Shown here: positions 1 to 7,138 of the stretch, piece after piece
Layout of the letters: every line of letters starts with the position of its first letter
Position numbering within the stretch: position 1 is the first letter of the stretch
Assembly (NCBI GenBank): GCA_035649415.1
Contig: DASRJP010000140.1
Location: 1 to 17,874 of the forward strand
Reading direction: 5' to 3'
Length of the DNA: 17,874 nt
Origin: DATKDU01 sp035649415
Lineage (GTDB): Bacteria > Planctomycetota > Planctomycetia > Pirellulales > Pirellulaceae
Position numbers and translations under genes: made by a program
The notes under the pieces: model-generated
The model's database searches: none
Told to the model about the DNA's origin: nothing
Seen by the model: the letters and a program-made list of their open reading frames with translations, nothing else

Positions 1-2
1 AC

Positions 3-953
3 AAGGACGTGGACGTCATCGTCTGGTTCCCCAACGACTTCGAGCCGCCAACGAAGAAACAGCGGGAGTTCCTGGAGCGCTGGCTGTCCGGCGACCTGCG
101 CAGGACGTTGATTTACGTCGGCCGCGATTACAACGCAGCGCCCCACTACTGGAAAGCGGTCCAAAGCGGCGCCTCCCCAGAAGAGGCCAAACGCGTGGGA
201 GAACTGGCAGCCCACGCAGAGGCTGCTCATGAAGCCCACCGCGGCACGATGCCCAAGCAGGAATATGCCCGCTGGTTCACGGTTAAAAGCGGCGGCACGG
301 AGCAGACGGTCAAAACGCTCTCCGGCCCGTGGTCCGACGGAATCGACCCGACCAAGGCCCAGATTTCTATCCGCGGCCGATTGGACATTCCCACGGCCGC
401 GGACGCGACGGGCGAGAACGACCCGCTGCCGCCGGGTGATATCACGCCGCTGTTGATCGGGGACCGGCAGACGCTGGCGTTTCGCGCCACGCACCTGACC
501 TGGACCAACGGCCAGGTCATCGTGGTGGCCAACGGCTCGTTCCTGCTCAATTATCCGCTCGTCAATCGGGAGCATCGCAAGCTGGCGAGCCGGCTGATCG
601 ACGAGTGCAACGGCGGCACGAGCGTCGTCTTTCTGGAAAGCGGCCCGGGAGGCCCCGAAGTCCTCGACAAGGAATCGCCTACCACCGGCGGCCTGGCCAT
701 GCTCCGCATCTGGCCGCTGAATGCCATCGTCATTCACCTGACGATCTTCGGCATTGTCTTTTGCCTGGCGCGATGGCCGGTCTTCGGACGTCCCAAGGAA
801 CTTCCTGGCGAAAACCCGGCCGACTTCGGACGACACGTGACGGCACTGGGACAACTTCTAGCCCGCACGAAGAACCTGGCCTATGCCCAAAGCCGCCTGG
901 CCCAGTATCACCAGCAAGCCCGCCGCGGATCGGGAGCGGCGCACGGGAAGTAA
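3..953 (+). CDS. DUF4350 domain protein, 5' end missing
   Basis: The frame is open to the left edge, so the true start lies upstream; the GTG at 9 is only the first in-frame start codon in the window. The visible part begins in a DUF4350-type domain (DVIVWFPNDF, then an EFLERWLSGD-like helix and LIYVGRDY). A single membrane helix lies at about residues 235-255 (LNAIVIHLTIFGIVF), followed by a basic cytoplasmic tail of about 60 residues. Planctomycete DUF4350 genes commonly precede a MoxR ATPase and a DUF58 protein, and MoxR is the next gene here. The likely role is a membrane-anchored partner of the MoxR/DUF58 pair. The biochemical function of the family is unknown to me. The family call rests on recognised sequence style and gene order, not on a search. 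Confidence 0.8.
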   Translation, partial: KDVDVIVWFPNDFEPPTKKQREFLERWLSGDLRRTLIYVGRDYNAAPHYWKAVQSGASPEEAKRVGELAAHAEAAHEAHRGTMPKQEYARWFTVKSGGTEQTVKTLSGPWSDGIDPTKAQISIRGRLDIPTAADATGENDPLPPGDITPLLIGDRQTLAFRATHLTWTNGQVIVVANGSFLLNYPLVNREHRKLASRLIDECNGGTSVVFLESGPGGPEVLDKESPTTGGLAMLRIWPLNAIVIHLTIFGIVFCLARWPVFGRPKELPGENPADFGRHVTALGQLLARTKNLAYAQSRLAQYHQQARRGSGAAHGK

Positions 954-974
954 TTGTCGGCTTTCGCGGCCATT

Positions 975-1024
975 GTCGGCTTTCGCTCCGCGAAAGCACG
1001 TGCCTTCGCGGAGCGAAAGCCGAC
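975..1024. repeat. 50-bp near-perfect palindrome (REP-like)
   Basis: The arms 975-999 and 1000-1024 are 25 bases each with no spacer. They differ at one position (GAAAG against GAAGG on the complementary strand). A further partial copy of the arm start (TGTCGGCTTTCGCGGCCA) lies just before it, from about 955. The element sits between the DUF4350 stop and the MoxR start. Similar TCGGCTTTCGCTCCGCGAAAG-type units recur between planctomycete genes as I recall. It may fold in RNA and separate the expression of the two genes. Confidence 0.8.
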
Positions 1025-1178
1025 ACTCCGCCACCGCCCTTTCGCCAAGTGCTGCTGACAATCAGAATGGGGGCTCGCCGCGGAATGACTTTCTCCCCCC
1101 GTGGGCAAGAAGGATGGTTTCCGGGCGAACACGTACCTGCCATGCGCTCGCTCCGGCGCCGCCATCCAAACTGTTTCC

Positions 1179-2546
1179 ATGAGCACCGTTCCTGAATCCC
1201 ATACGGCCACTGCCTCCATCGAGTTTGTCTGCACCAATTGCGGCCGGCTGCTGAAGGTGGCGGCGGCAGCAGCCGGCAAACGGGCCAGTTGCCCGCAGTG
1301 CAGCGCGATCGTGCAAGTGCCGCCGCTGGGCGGTTCCGCACCGGCGTCAGCAGCCGCGGCAGCGCCGGCCCCACCCCTCGGGCAGGCCGCGACCAGCTAT
1401 CCGCAGCCAAGGCCCGCTCCCGATGGCCGCTTGCAGCCCGCCTGGAGCGGTGCGCCCAGCGGCTATCCCACCGCGCCGACCGCCGCAGCGCCGCATCCCG
1501 GCGCGCTCCATCCGCCCACGGCGCCCATGCCGGCTCCGAGCGCTCCGCAGGCGGCCCCGTCCCTGGCCGCCTCTCGCACGCACACTGGCCGCGACACCCC
1601 CACGCGGCAGCTCTTCGACCGCATCACGCACGAGATTTCCAAGATTTACGTCGGCCAGGACGAGCTGGTCCTGGGGTCGCTCGTGGCCCTTTTTTCCAGC
1701 GGCCACGTGCTCATCGAGAGCGTACCCGGCCTGGGCAAGACGCTATTCGTCCGCACGCTCGGAAAGGTCCTGGGCCTTCAGTTCGGCCGCATTCAGTTCA
1801 CCGCCGACCTGATGCCCTCGGACGTCACCGGCGCGCCGATCTTCGACATGAAGATGCAGGAATTTCGCTTCCGCCCCGGCCCGGTCTTCACGCAGCTCCT
1901 TTTGGCCGACGAGATCAACCGCGCCCCGGCCAAGACCCACGCGGCACTCCTGGAGATCATGCAGGAATATCGCGTCACGGTGGACGGCGTGGGTCATCCG
2001 ATTGAGCGGCCGTTTCTGGTGCTGGCCACGCAGAATCCGATCGAGTCGGAAGGGACGTACAACCTGCCGGAGGCGCAGCTCGACCGGTTCATGTTCAAGC
2101 TCGTGGCCGACTATCCGCGCGAGAACGAAGAAGCGACCATTCTGAGGCTGCACAGTCAGCAGGTGGAAATCGACAAGCGGCTCGATCAGGACTTGGAGTG
2201 CATCACCAACCGCGAGGAGATCCTCAGGACGATTCACGAAAACGGCCAGGTGCGGATCGACGACCGGCTGGTCGATTACATCAACAAGATCGTGCGGCTG
2301 ACGCGGGCCTGGCCGCAGTTCCACATGGGGGCCTCGCCGCGGGCCGGCATCGCGCTGATGCAAGCGGCCCGCACGCTGGCCGCCTTCTCCGGCCGCGATT
2401 ACGCCGTTCCGGACGACGTCTACCAGATCGCTCTCCCCGCCCTGCGCCACCGCGTGCAGCTCACCGCCGAGGCGGAAGTGGAAGGGCAGAAGATCGACGA
2501 TCTGTTGACGGAGATTATCCGGTCGGTGGAAGTGCCGCGGATTTGA
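1179..2546 (+). CDS. MoxR-family AAA+ ATPase with N-terminal zinc ribbon
   Basis: The product is a 455-residue protein from the ATG at 1179; a GTG at 1101 is in frame but would add 26 unlike residues. Residues 18-41 form a zinc ribbon with cysteines at 18, 21, 38 and 41 (CTNCG and CPQC). Residues 42-135 are an Ala/Pro-rich linker. The rest is a MoxR AAA+ domain: Walker A GLGKT at 184-188, Walker B LLLADEINR at 240-248, sensor 1 ATQNP at 283-287, and sensor 2 GASPRAG at 384-390. MoxR ATPases act as chaperones that remodel or insert metal centres in partner proteins, usually through a vWA/DUF58 partner. DUF4350 is upstream, and the DUF58 gene is downstream but separated by two genes. The zinc ribbon and linker are an unusual addition. 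The ATPase call is firm; the target is unknown. Confidence 0.95.
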   Translation: MSTVPESHTATASIEFVCTNCGRLLKVAAAAAGKRASCPQCSAIVQVPPLGGSAPASAAAAAPAPPLGQAATSYPQPRPAPDGRLQPAWSGAPSGYPTAPTAAAPHPGALHPPTAPMPAPSAPQAAPSLAASRTHTGRDTPTRQLFDRITHEISKIYVGQDELVLGSLVALFSSGHVLIESVPGLGKTLFVRTLGKVLGLQFGRIQFTADLMPSDVTGAPIFDMKMQEFRFRPGPVFTQLLLADEINRAPAKTHAALLEIMQEYRVTVDGVGHPIERPFLVLATQNPIESEGTYNLPEAQLDRFMFKLVADYPRENEEATILRLHSQQVEIDKRLDQDLECITNREEILRTIHENGQVRIDDRLVDYINKIVRLTRAWPQFHMGASPRAGIALMQAARTLAAFSGRDYAVPDDVYQIALPALRHRVQLTAEAEVEGQKIDDLLTEIIRSVEVPRI

Positions 2547-2594
2547 CCGGCGCGGGGGGCGTCAGCCCCGTCGCGGCGCACATGAGATTTTGTC

Positions 2595-3122
2595 GTGACA
2601 AGGGAAGAACTTACCCGCCGCGGATTTACGGACTCGGCAACACGAGTCGTGCACGACATCGCAGAGCGCGCGAGCGCCCGTGGAATGCATGCCGGTGAGT
2701 TTACCGAAGCAACCGCAAGCATGCTGGCCGTGCTGTCAATTCTTCGCTGGGAGCGGAAGGTGGCGCTTGCGGCGCTAGAGAAATTAGGGATAGATCTCGA
2801 CGCAGTCGCCCGCGAATTGGATGAGGCAATTGTTACCGAAGGAAACTCATCCCGCCGTGCCGAGGGCCTCCGATTTTACGCATTGCCGTCCGGTCAACAA
2901 ATCATCGATTGGGACCAGGACGGCCCGCGTCAGGCATTGCTCAATCACGCGGAAGAGGAAGCTCAAAAGATGGGGCATGACTATATGGGGACGGAGCATT
3001 TGTTGCTCGCGGCGGTCAATCATGCCTGTCCACGCCTCAGTCAACTCCTCAATCGGCACGGCATAACTTACGGGCAGACTCGCGACGCAGTGGTGGACTT
3101 GTTGGCTGATCGATTCAATTGA
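2595..3122 (+). CDS. Clp N-domain (Clp-R repeat) protein without ATPase
   Basis: The product has 175 residues from a GTG at 2595; an in-frame stop lies four codons upstream (TGA at 2583), so no earlier start exists. Two Clp-R-like repeats are visible. The first, at about residues 12-75, is divergent. The second, at about 114-170, is clear, with ALLNHAEEEAQKMGHDYMG followed by TEHLLLAAV. In ClpA/ClpC/ClpB this double repeat is the N-terminal docking domain for substrates and adaptors. Here no AAA module follows, so it may be a stand-alone adaptor (compare ClpS and ClpC-N-like proteins). By eye its base composition is less GC-rich than MoxR, which suggests a later arrival. The Shine-Dalgarno sequence is weak. 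The domain call is fairly sure; the function is inferred. Confidence 0.8.
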   Translation: MTREELTRRGFTDSATRVVHDIAERASARGMHAGEFTEATASMLAVLSILRWERKVALAALEKLGIDLDAVARELDEAIVTEGNSSRRAEGLRFYALPSGQQIIDWDQDGPRQALLNHAEEEAQKMGHDYMGTEHLLLAAVNHACPRLSQLLNRHGITYGQTRDAVVDLLADRFN

Positions 3123-3215
3123 CAGGTACGCCCGTAGTGGCACATGTCGCAAGTGACCAATTTGCGTGAGTTAGCTATTCATAGTGTAATGAGTCGCGGC
3201 GATTCGCAATCGGCC

Positions 3216-3220
3216 AGGAG
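3216..3220 (+). promoter_or_regulatory. Ribosome binding site of carbonic anhydrase
   Basis: AGGAG lies eight bases before the ATG at 3229. It is one of the few strong Shine-Dalgarno matches in the window and fixes the carbonic anhydrase start. Confidence 0.7.
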
Positions 3221-3228
3221 ACACGCGG

Positions 3229-3891
3229 ATGGAACGTCTCATCGAAGGGGTCCACCGCTTCCAGAGTCACGTCTACAGCGCTCAGCGGCCGCTGTTTGAG
3301 CGGCTGGTGGAAGGGCAGGAGCCCCTGGCGCTATTCATCTCCTGCTCCGACTCGCGGATCAATCCCAACCTGATCACGCAGACCGATCCCGGCGAGCTGT
3401 TCATCTTTCGCAACGCCGGCAACATCATCCCGCCGTACGGCGCCTCCAGCGGCGGTGAGGCGGCGGCCATTGAATATGCGGTCGCGGTGCTCGGCGTCGA
3501 GGACATCGTGGTTTGTGGCCACTCGCGGTGCGGGGCGATCGGGGCGCTATTGCACCCGGAAAAGGTGGAGTCGCTCCCTTCGATCCGCGACTGGCTGCTG
3601 CACGCCGAAGCGACGCGGCGGATCATCGCCGAGAACTATCAGCACCTGACCGGGGACGAAGCGCGGCTGACCGCGGCCGTCGAAGAAAACGTCCTGGTGC
3701 AGCTCGACAACCTGCGGACCCACCCCTGCGTGGCCGCGGCACTCGCCCGGGAGAAAGTCAATCTCCACGGCTGGGTCTACGAGCTGGAATCGGGCCAGGT
3801 CTTCGCCTTCGATACCGACGTCGGCCAGTTCCAGCCGCTGGCCGGCAAAGTCACCGGTCCGAGGAAGCACGTGAGGGAGGTCGATATCTGA
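3229..3891 (+). CDS. Beta-class carbonic anhydrase
   Basis: This 220-residue cytoplasmic zinc enzyme would interconvert CO2 and bicarbonate. Zinc ligands are visible as Cys39 in SCSDSR, His98 and Cys101 in GHSRCGA. The Asp41/Arg43 dyad that gates the zinc in beta enzymes is also present. FRNAGNIIP and the Gly/Ala-rich GGEAAAIEYAV segment match the family, and the length is normal for the CynT/plant-like type. A strong AGGAG precedes the ATG. It lies between the Clp-R gene and the DUF58 gene, with 106 bases upstream that may hold its own promoter. No cyanase or transporter is adjacent, so a housekeeping bicarbonate-supply role is more likely than cyanate metabolism. All key residues appear intact. 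Confidence 0.95.
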   Translation: MERLIEGVHRFQSHVYSAQRPLFERLVEGQEPLALFISCSDSRINPNLITQTDPGELFIFRNAGNIIPPYGASSGGEAAAIEYAVAVLGVEDIVVCGHSRCGAIGALLHPEKVESLPSIRDWLLHAEATRRIIAENYQHLTGDEARLTAAVEENVLVQLDNLRTHPCVAAALAREKVNLHGWVYELESGQVFAFDTDVGQFQPLAGKVTGPRKHVREVDI

Positions 3892-3903
3892 TTAGCGATT
3901 TAC

Positions 3904-3977
3904 GGGGTCGGGAGTCGTTTCGGGCCGACGATCTTCCATCACCAAAAGCGCCTTGGCCCGAAACGACTCCCGACCCC
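3904..3977. repeat. Inverted repeat, perfect 23-base arms, 28-base loop
   Basis: The left arm at 3904-3926 (GGGGTCGGGAGTCGTTTCGG followed by GCC) is exactly complementary to 3955-3977. It lies just after the carbonic anhydrase stop and 71 bases before the DUF58 start. The transcript would form a very stable stem. There is no T-run after it, so it is not a classical intrinsic terminator. The motif GGGAGTCGTTT is one I associate with planctomycete intergenic repeats. Confidence 0.85.
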
Positions 3978-4048
3978 TTGGGCTCCGCCGCGCCGCAAGG
4001 CTGCTTATAATTGCCGGGCCGACCAGAATTCCGCATTCCGCATTGGCA

Positions 4049-5485
4049 ATGTCCGACGCCATCCATCAGCTCCTGACCCGCTACGGACCGCAGCTCGCCC
4101 CGATGGCGGCACTGCTGATCCTGCTTTTGATCAGCCCGCTCATCCTGCTGGCCTGGTGGAGACGAATTTATCCGCACACGCCGGCGCTCGTGCTCCTGGC
4201 ACTGCCGCCGCTGCTGTCGTTCGCTCTCCTCTACGCGCCTTGGCAGCCGATCCTGGTGCCGATCATCCTGCTACTGGACGTGGCGATCCCGGCCATCGCC
4301 TTTGTCGATTTGTGGACGCTCGCCGGCCCGCGAACGTTCAAGATCGAGCGGCAGGCCAGCCGCGTGGCTTCGATCCAAAAAAACCACCGCATCACGCTGC
4401 ACATCTCGAACGTCAGCCGCGTCCGCCGCGCGGCCTGGGTTCGCGACCATCTGCCCCAGGAGTTCGAAGCGACCCCCAAGGAATTCTTGCTGCTCCTGGG
4501 CCCGCGCAGCCGCACGACGATCCACTACGACGTCAAGGCGTCGCGGCGCGGGGCCTTCATCGTGCCGCGGGTGCATCTTCGCGTCCGCAGCCTGCTGGGC
4601 CTGTGGCGGAGGTTTCTCGAATACCCAATCGAGACGACGATCCACGTCTACCCCGACATGAAGCAGATTGCCGAGTACGCCATTCTGGCCCGCACCAACC
4701 GCCTCAGCTTGATGGGCGTCCGCCGCACGCGGAAGGTCGGCACCGAAAACGATTTCGAGCGGCTCCGCGACTATACCCCCGACGACAACTACAAGTACCT
4801 CGACTGGCGGGCCACTGCCCGCCGCCGCAAGCTGACCGTCAAGGATTTTCAGACCAGCCAGAGCCAGCGGATCATCTTCCTCCTCGACTGCGGCCGCATG
4901 ATGACCAACCTGGCCGGCGGCATTAGCCTCCTGGACCATGCCCTCAACGCGTCGCTGATGCTCTCCTACGTCGCCCTGCGGCAGGGAGACAGCGTCGGCA
5001 TGATCGCCTTTGCCGACCGCGTGCTGTCGTTCGTCCCGCCGCGCGGCGGCATGAACCAGATGAACCAGCTCCTGCACGCGTCGTTTGATCGTTTCCCCGA
5101 GCTGGTCGAATCGCGTTACGACGATGTGTTCCTGTACCTGGGGACGCACGTCAAGAAGCGTTCGCTGGTCGTGCTGTTCAGCAACCTGATCGACGAGGTC
5201 AACAGCCACCAGGTGCAAAGCTACCTGGGGAACGTCGTCGGCCGCCATTTGCCGCTGGGCGTGCTGCTCCGCGACCGGCAGCTCTTTGCCGCAGCCGACA
5301 CGCCGCCGCAGTCCGATGCCGACTTGTATCGCGCCGCGGCAGCCGCGGAGATCCTCACCTGGCGGCACCAGGTGCTCAGGGACCTCGAGCATCAGGGGGT
5401 GCTTGCGCTAGACCTGTTCCCCGAGGACATGACCGCCAAGCTGGTGAACAAGTACCTGGAGGTCAAGGCACGGCACCTCTTGTAA
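4049..5485 (+). CDS. DUF58 membrane protein, MoxR partner
   Basis: The product has 478 residues from the ATG at 4049. An in-frame TTG at 3953 would place its extra codons on the right arm of the inverted repeat and is rejected. Hydrophobic segments at about 17-37, 45-63 and 67-86 anchor it. The DUF58 signature is at 231-258 (GTENDFERLRDY, then LDWRATAR). A von Willebrand factor A-like fold follows, beginning IIFLLDCGRMM at 275-285. The canonical DxSxS metal site is replaced by D-C-G-R-M, as in many DUF58 proteins, so metal binding is doubtful. DUF58 proteins are typically encoded beside MoxR ATPases and are thought to be their membrane effectors; here MoxR is 1.5 kb upstream. No clear Shine-Dalgarno sequence is visible. 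Confidence 0.92.
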   Translation: MSDAIHQLLTRYGPQLAPMAALLILLLISPLILLAWWRRIYPHTPALVLLALPPLLSFALLYAPWQPILVPIILLLDVAIPAIAFVDLWTLAGPRTFKIERQASRVASIQKNHRITLHISNVSRVRRAAWVRDHLPQEFEATPKEFLLLLGPRSRTTIHYDVKASRRGAFIVPRVHLRVRSLLGLWRRFLEYPIETTIHVYPDMKQIAEYAILARTNRLSLMGVRRTRKVGTENDFERLRDYTPDDNYKYLDWRATARRRKLTVKDFQTSQSQRIIFLLDCGRMMTNLAGGISLLDHALNASLMLSYVALRQGDSVGMIAFADRVLSFVPPRGGMNQMNQLLHASFDRFPELVESRYDDVFLYLGTHVKKRSLVVLFSNLIDEVNSHQVQSYLGNVVGRHLPLGVLLRDRQLFAAADTPPQSDADLYRAAAAAEILTWRHQVLRDLEHQGVLALDLFPEDMTAKLVNKYLEVKARHLL

Positions 5486-5490
5486 CGTGG

Positions 5491-5534
5491 GGCAGGCGTC
5501 TCGCCTGCCATAGGACAGGCTGGAAGCCTGCCCT
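5491..5534. repeat. Twin hairpin repeat between convergent genes
   Basis: Two stems lie side by side. The first has 8-base arms GGCAGGCG/CGCCTGCC (5491-5498 and 5502-5509) with loop TCT. The second has 10-base arms with one mismatch (5512-5521 and 5525-5534) with loop GGA. It lies just after the DUF58 stop, and its right edge overlaps the stop codon of the opposite-strand desulfurase gene (5533-5535). The position suits a bidirectional transcription barrier or 3' RNA stabiliser. The CAGGCTGGAAGCCTG type is one I recall as common between planctomycete genes. Confidence 0.8.
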
Positions 5535-6693
5535 ACCCGCCAGCAATCTCTCGCAGCACTTCAACGGCCGCGTCCAAGTCCTCCATCGTATTAAACATCC
5601 CCACGCTGAACCGCACGGTGCCGCGGGGGCTGGTTCCCAGCGCCTGGTGCATCCGCGGGGCGCAGTGAATGCCGGCGCGGACTTGGATCGAGCGCGTGGA
5701 GTCCAACAGCGCGGCCAGCTCCTGCGGCTCGAAACCGTTCAGGTTGAAGCTGACGACACCGACGCGGCGGCCAGGTTCGTAGCTGCGCGGACCGTATAGC
5801 GTGACTCCTCGAATCTCCGCCAGTCCCGCCAGGAGCCGCTCCGTCAATTGCCGCTCGTGCTCGCCAATCGCGTCCAGGCCGCGCCGCTGCACTTCCGCCA
5901 CCCCGGCATTGAGGCCGACAATCCCGGCGACGTTGAGATTCCCGGACTCGTAACGATCGGGGATCGACGTCGGCTGGATATCCTCGTCGCTGCGAGTGCC
6001 GGTCCCTCCCTGCCGCGTGGGGACAAGCTGCTGCTCGACCCCCGGGGCGAAGTAGAGGGCGCCCGTTCCCAGCGGCCCCAGCAGCCCCTTGTGCCCTGGC
6101 GCGGCCAGCAGATCGCAGTGCATTTGCGTCACGTCGATCGGCACATGCCCCAGCGACTGCGCCGCATCGACGAGAAACAGCACGCCGGCCTCGCGCGCCA
6201 TGCGGCCGACGTCAGCTAGCCGCTGCACTGCGCCGGTGACGTTGGAAGCGTGCACCAGCGCGATCAGCCTCGTTCGGGGCTGAATCGCCTGCCGAACGTC
6301 ATCCGGATTGATATAGCCCGATCCGTCGCTGCGGACGTACGTGACTCGCACATCGCCATGGTCCTGCCAGTGACGCAGCGGACGGAGCACCGAGTTGTGC
6401 TCGCAGACGCTGGTGATCACGTGGTCCCCCGGCCGCAGGACGCCGTGGATGGCCTGATTGAGCGAGTCGGTTCCATTGAGCGTGAAGACGATTCGCTGCG
6501 GACCATCCGCGCCGAGCAGTGCCGCCAGCTGCTGCCGGCACTGACCGATGAGACGCTCGACTTCGGCCGCTTCGTGATAGGCGCTGCGTCCGGCCGGCGC
6601 GCCGAGCTGCCGCTGATAGTCATCGACCGCTTGCCAGACCGTTTCCGGCTTGGGCCAGGTGGTGGCTGCGTTGTCGAGGTAGATGCGATGCAT
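5533..6693 (-). CDS. Class V aminotransferase, cysteine desulfurase-like
   Basis: The product has 386 residues from the ATG at 6693; GGAAG sits seven bases upstream, and a TTG six codons earlier is less likely. This PLP enzyme would take sulfur from cysteine, giving alanine and an enzyme persulfide. Visible features are IYLDNAATTWPKP at the N-terminus, CEHNS, VDAAQSLGHVPID and the PLP lysine in APGHKGLLGPLG (about residue 202). A cysteine in RAGIHCAP near the C-terminus is the probable persulfide residue, followed by RFSVGMFNT. The compact form resembles the cysteine desulfurase family related to SufS/CsdA rather than IscS. No suf or isc scaffold genes are adjacent, so the sulfur acceptor is unknown. 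The gene converges on DUF58 and its stop codon lies inside the twin hairpin repeat. Confidence 0.92.
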   Translation of the reverse strand: MHRIYLDNAATTWPKPETVWQAVDDYQRQLGAPAGRSAYHEAAEVERLIGQCRQQLAALLGADGPQRIVFTLNGTDSLNQAIHGVLRPGDHVITSVCEHNSVLRPLRHWQDHGDVRVTYVRSDGSGYINPDDVRQAIQPRTRLIALVHASNVTGAVQRLADVGRMAREAGVLFLVDAAQSLGHVPIDVTQMHCDLLAAPGHKGLLGPLGTGALYFAPGVEQQLVPTRQGGTGTRSDEDIQPTSIPDRYESGNLNVAGIVGLNAGVAEVQRRGLDAIGEHERQLTERLLAGLAEIRGVTLYGPRSYEPGRRVGVVSFNLNGFEPQELAALLDSTRSIQVRAGIHCAPRMHQALGTSPRGTVRFSVGMFNTMEDLDAAVEVLREIAGG

Positions 6694-6941
6694 GCACGAT
6701 CTTCCGCTCAAGAAAACTTCGCTGCTGCGCCCATTTTACCCGGCGACTTTCCCGCTGGCTCGGCGGCTGCGCGCCCATCCCGATCAAGCGCCGCTCCAGA
6801 AGCGGCCGGATGCGTTGAACCACGGCGGACCTCGGCGTGTCCGCCTACTTGACCATACCGAAATACGAGGTCAGATTGATAAATCAGCCGGCTCGGCGAC
6901 GCCGGCGGCATCAAATGCCGCGGCGCAAGTGTCGGCACTGC

Positions 6942-7015
6942 GGGCGGTTAGCTCAGTTGGTTAGAGCGCCACGTTGACATCGTGGAGGTCAGAGGTTCGA
7001 GTCCCCTACCGCCCA
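6942..7015 (+). tRNA. tRNA-Val (anticodon GAC)
   Basis: A 74-base cloverleaf is visible. The acceptor stem GGGCGGT/ACCGCCC (6942-6948 and 7008-7014) is perfect. The D arm is GCTC...GAGC. The anticodon stem is CCACG/CGTGG with loop TTGACAT and anticodon GAC at 6976-6978. The T loop is TTCGAGT, and the discriminator is A at 7015. CCA is not encoded. The T stem AGAGG/CCCCT has one A:C mismatch (6993 with 7005). The adjacent integrase remnant suggests this gene served as an attachment site. Confidence 0.97.
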
Positions 7016-7092
7016 CTGGTTTGTAACGCTCCCTGAAATCACGACTTCGATTACCTGCCGGCGGTCGGCAGTGCAGTGTTTTCCCGGCGGCC

Positions 7093-7114
7093 CAAAACGG
7101 TAACTACCGTTTTG
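7093..7114. promoter_or_regulatory. 22-base inverted repeat before the integrase fragment
   Basis: The arms CAAAACGGTA (7093-7102) and TACCGTTTTG (7105-7114) are exact complements separated by AC. The site lies 24 bases before the integrase ATG. It could be an operator, a recombinase arm site or a small hairpin in the leader. A second small stem, GCAGG-AGA-CCTGC at 7123-7135, overlaps the AGGAGA ribosome binding site. The symmetry is seen; its function is inferred. Confidence 0.55.
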
Positions 7115-7138
7115 AGCCCCACGCAGGAGACCTGCACT

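Noticed and set aside
3119..3147. TTGACA at the stop of the Clp-R gene as a promoter for carbonic anhydrase
   Set aside because: The hexamer 17 bases downstream (ACATGT) does not resemble a -10.
4271..5392. A 373-codon open frame on the - strand
   Set aside because: It is antisense to DUF58, with no motif and no ribosome binding site.
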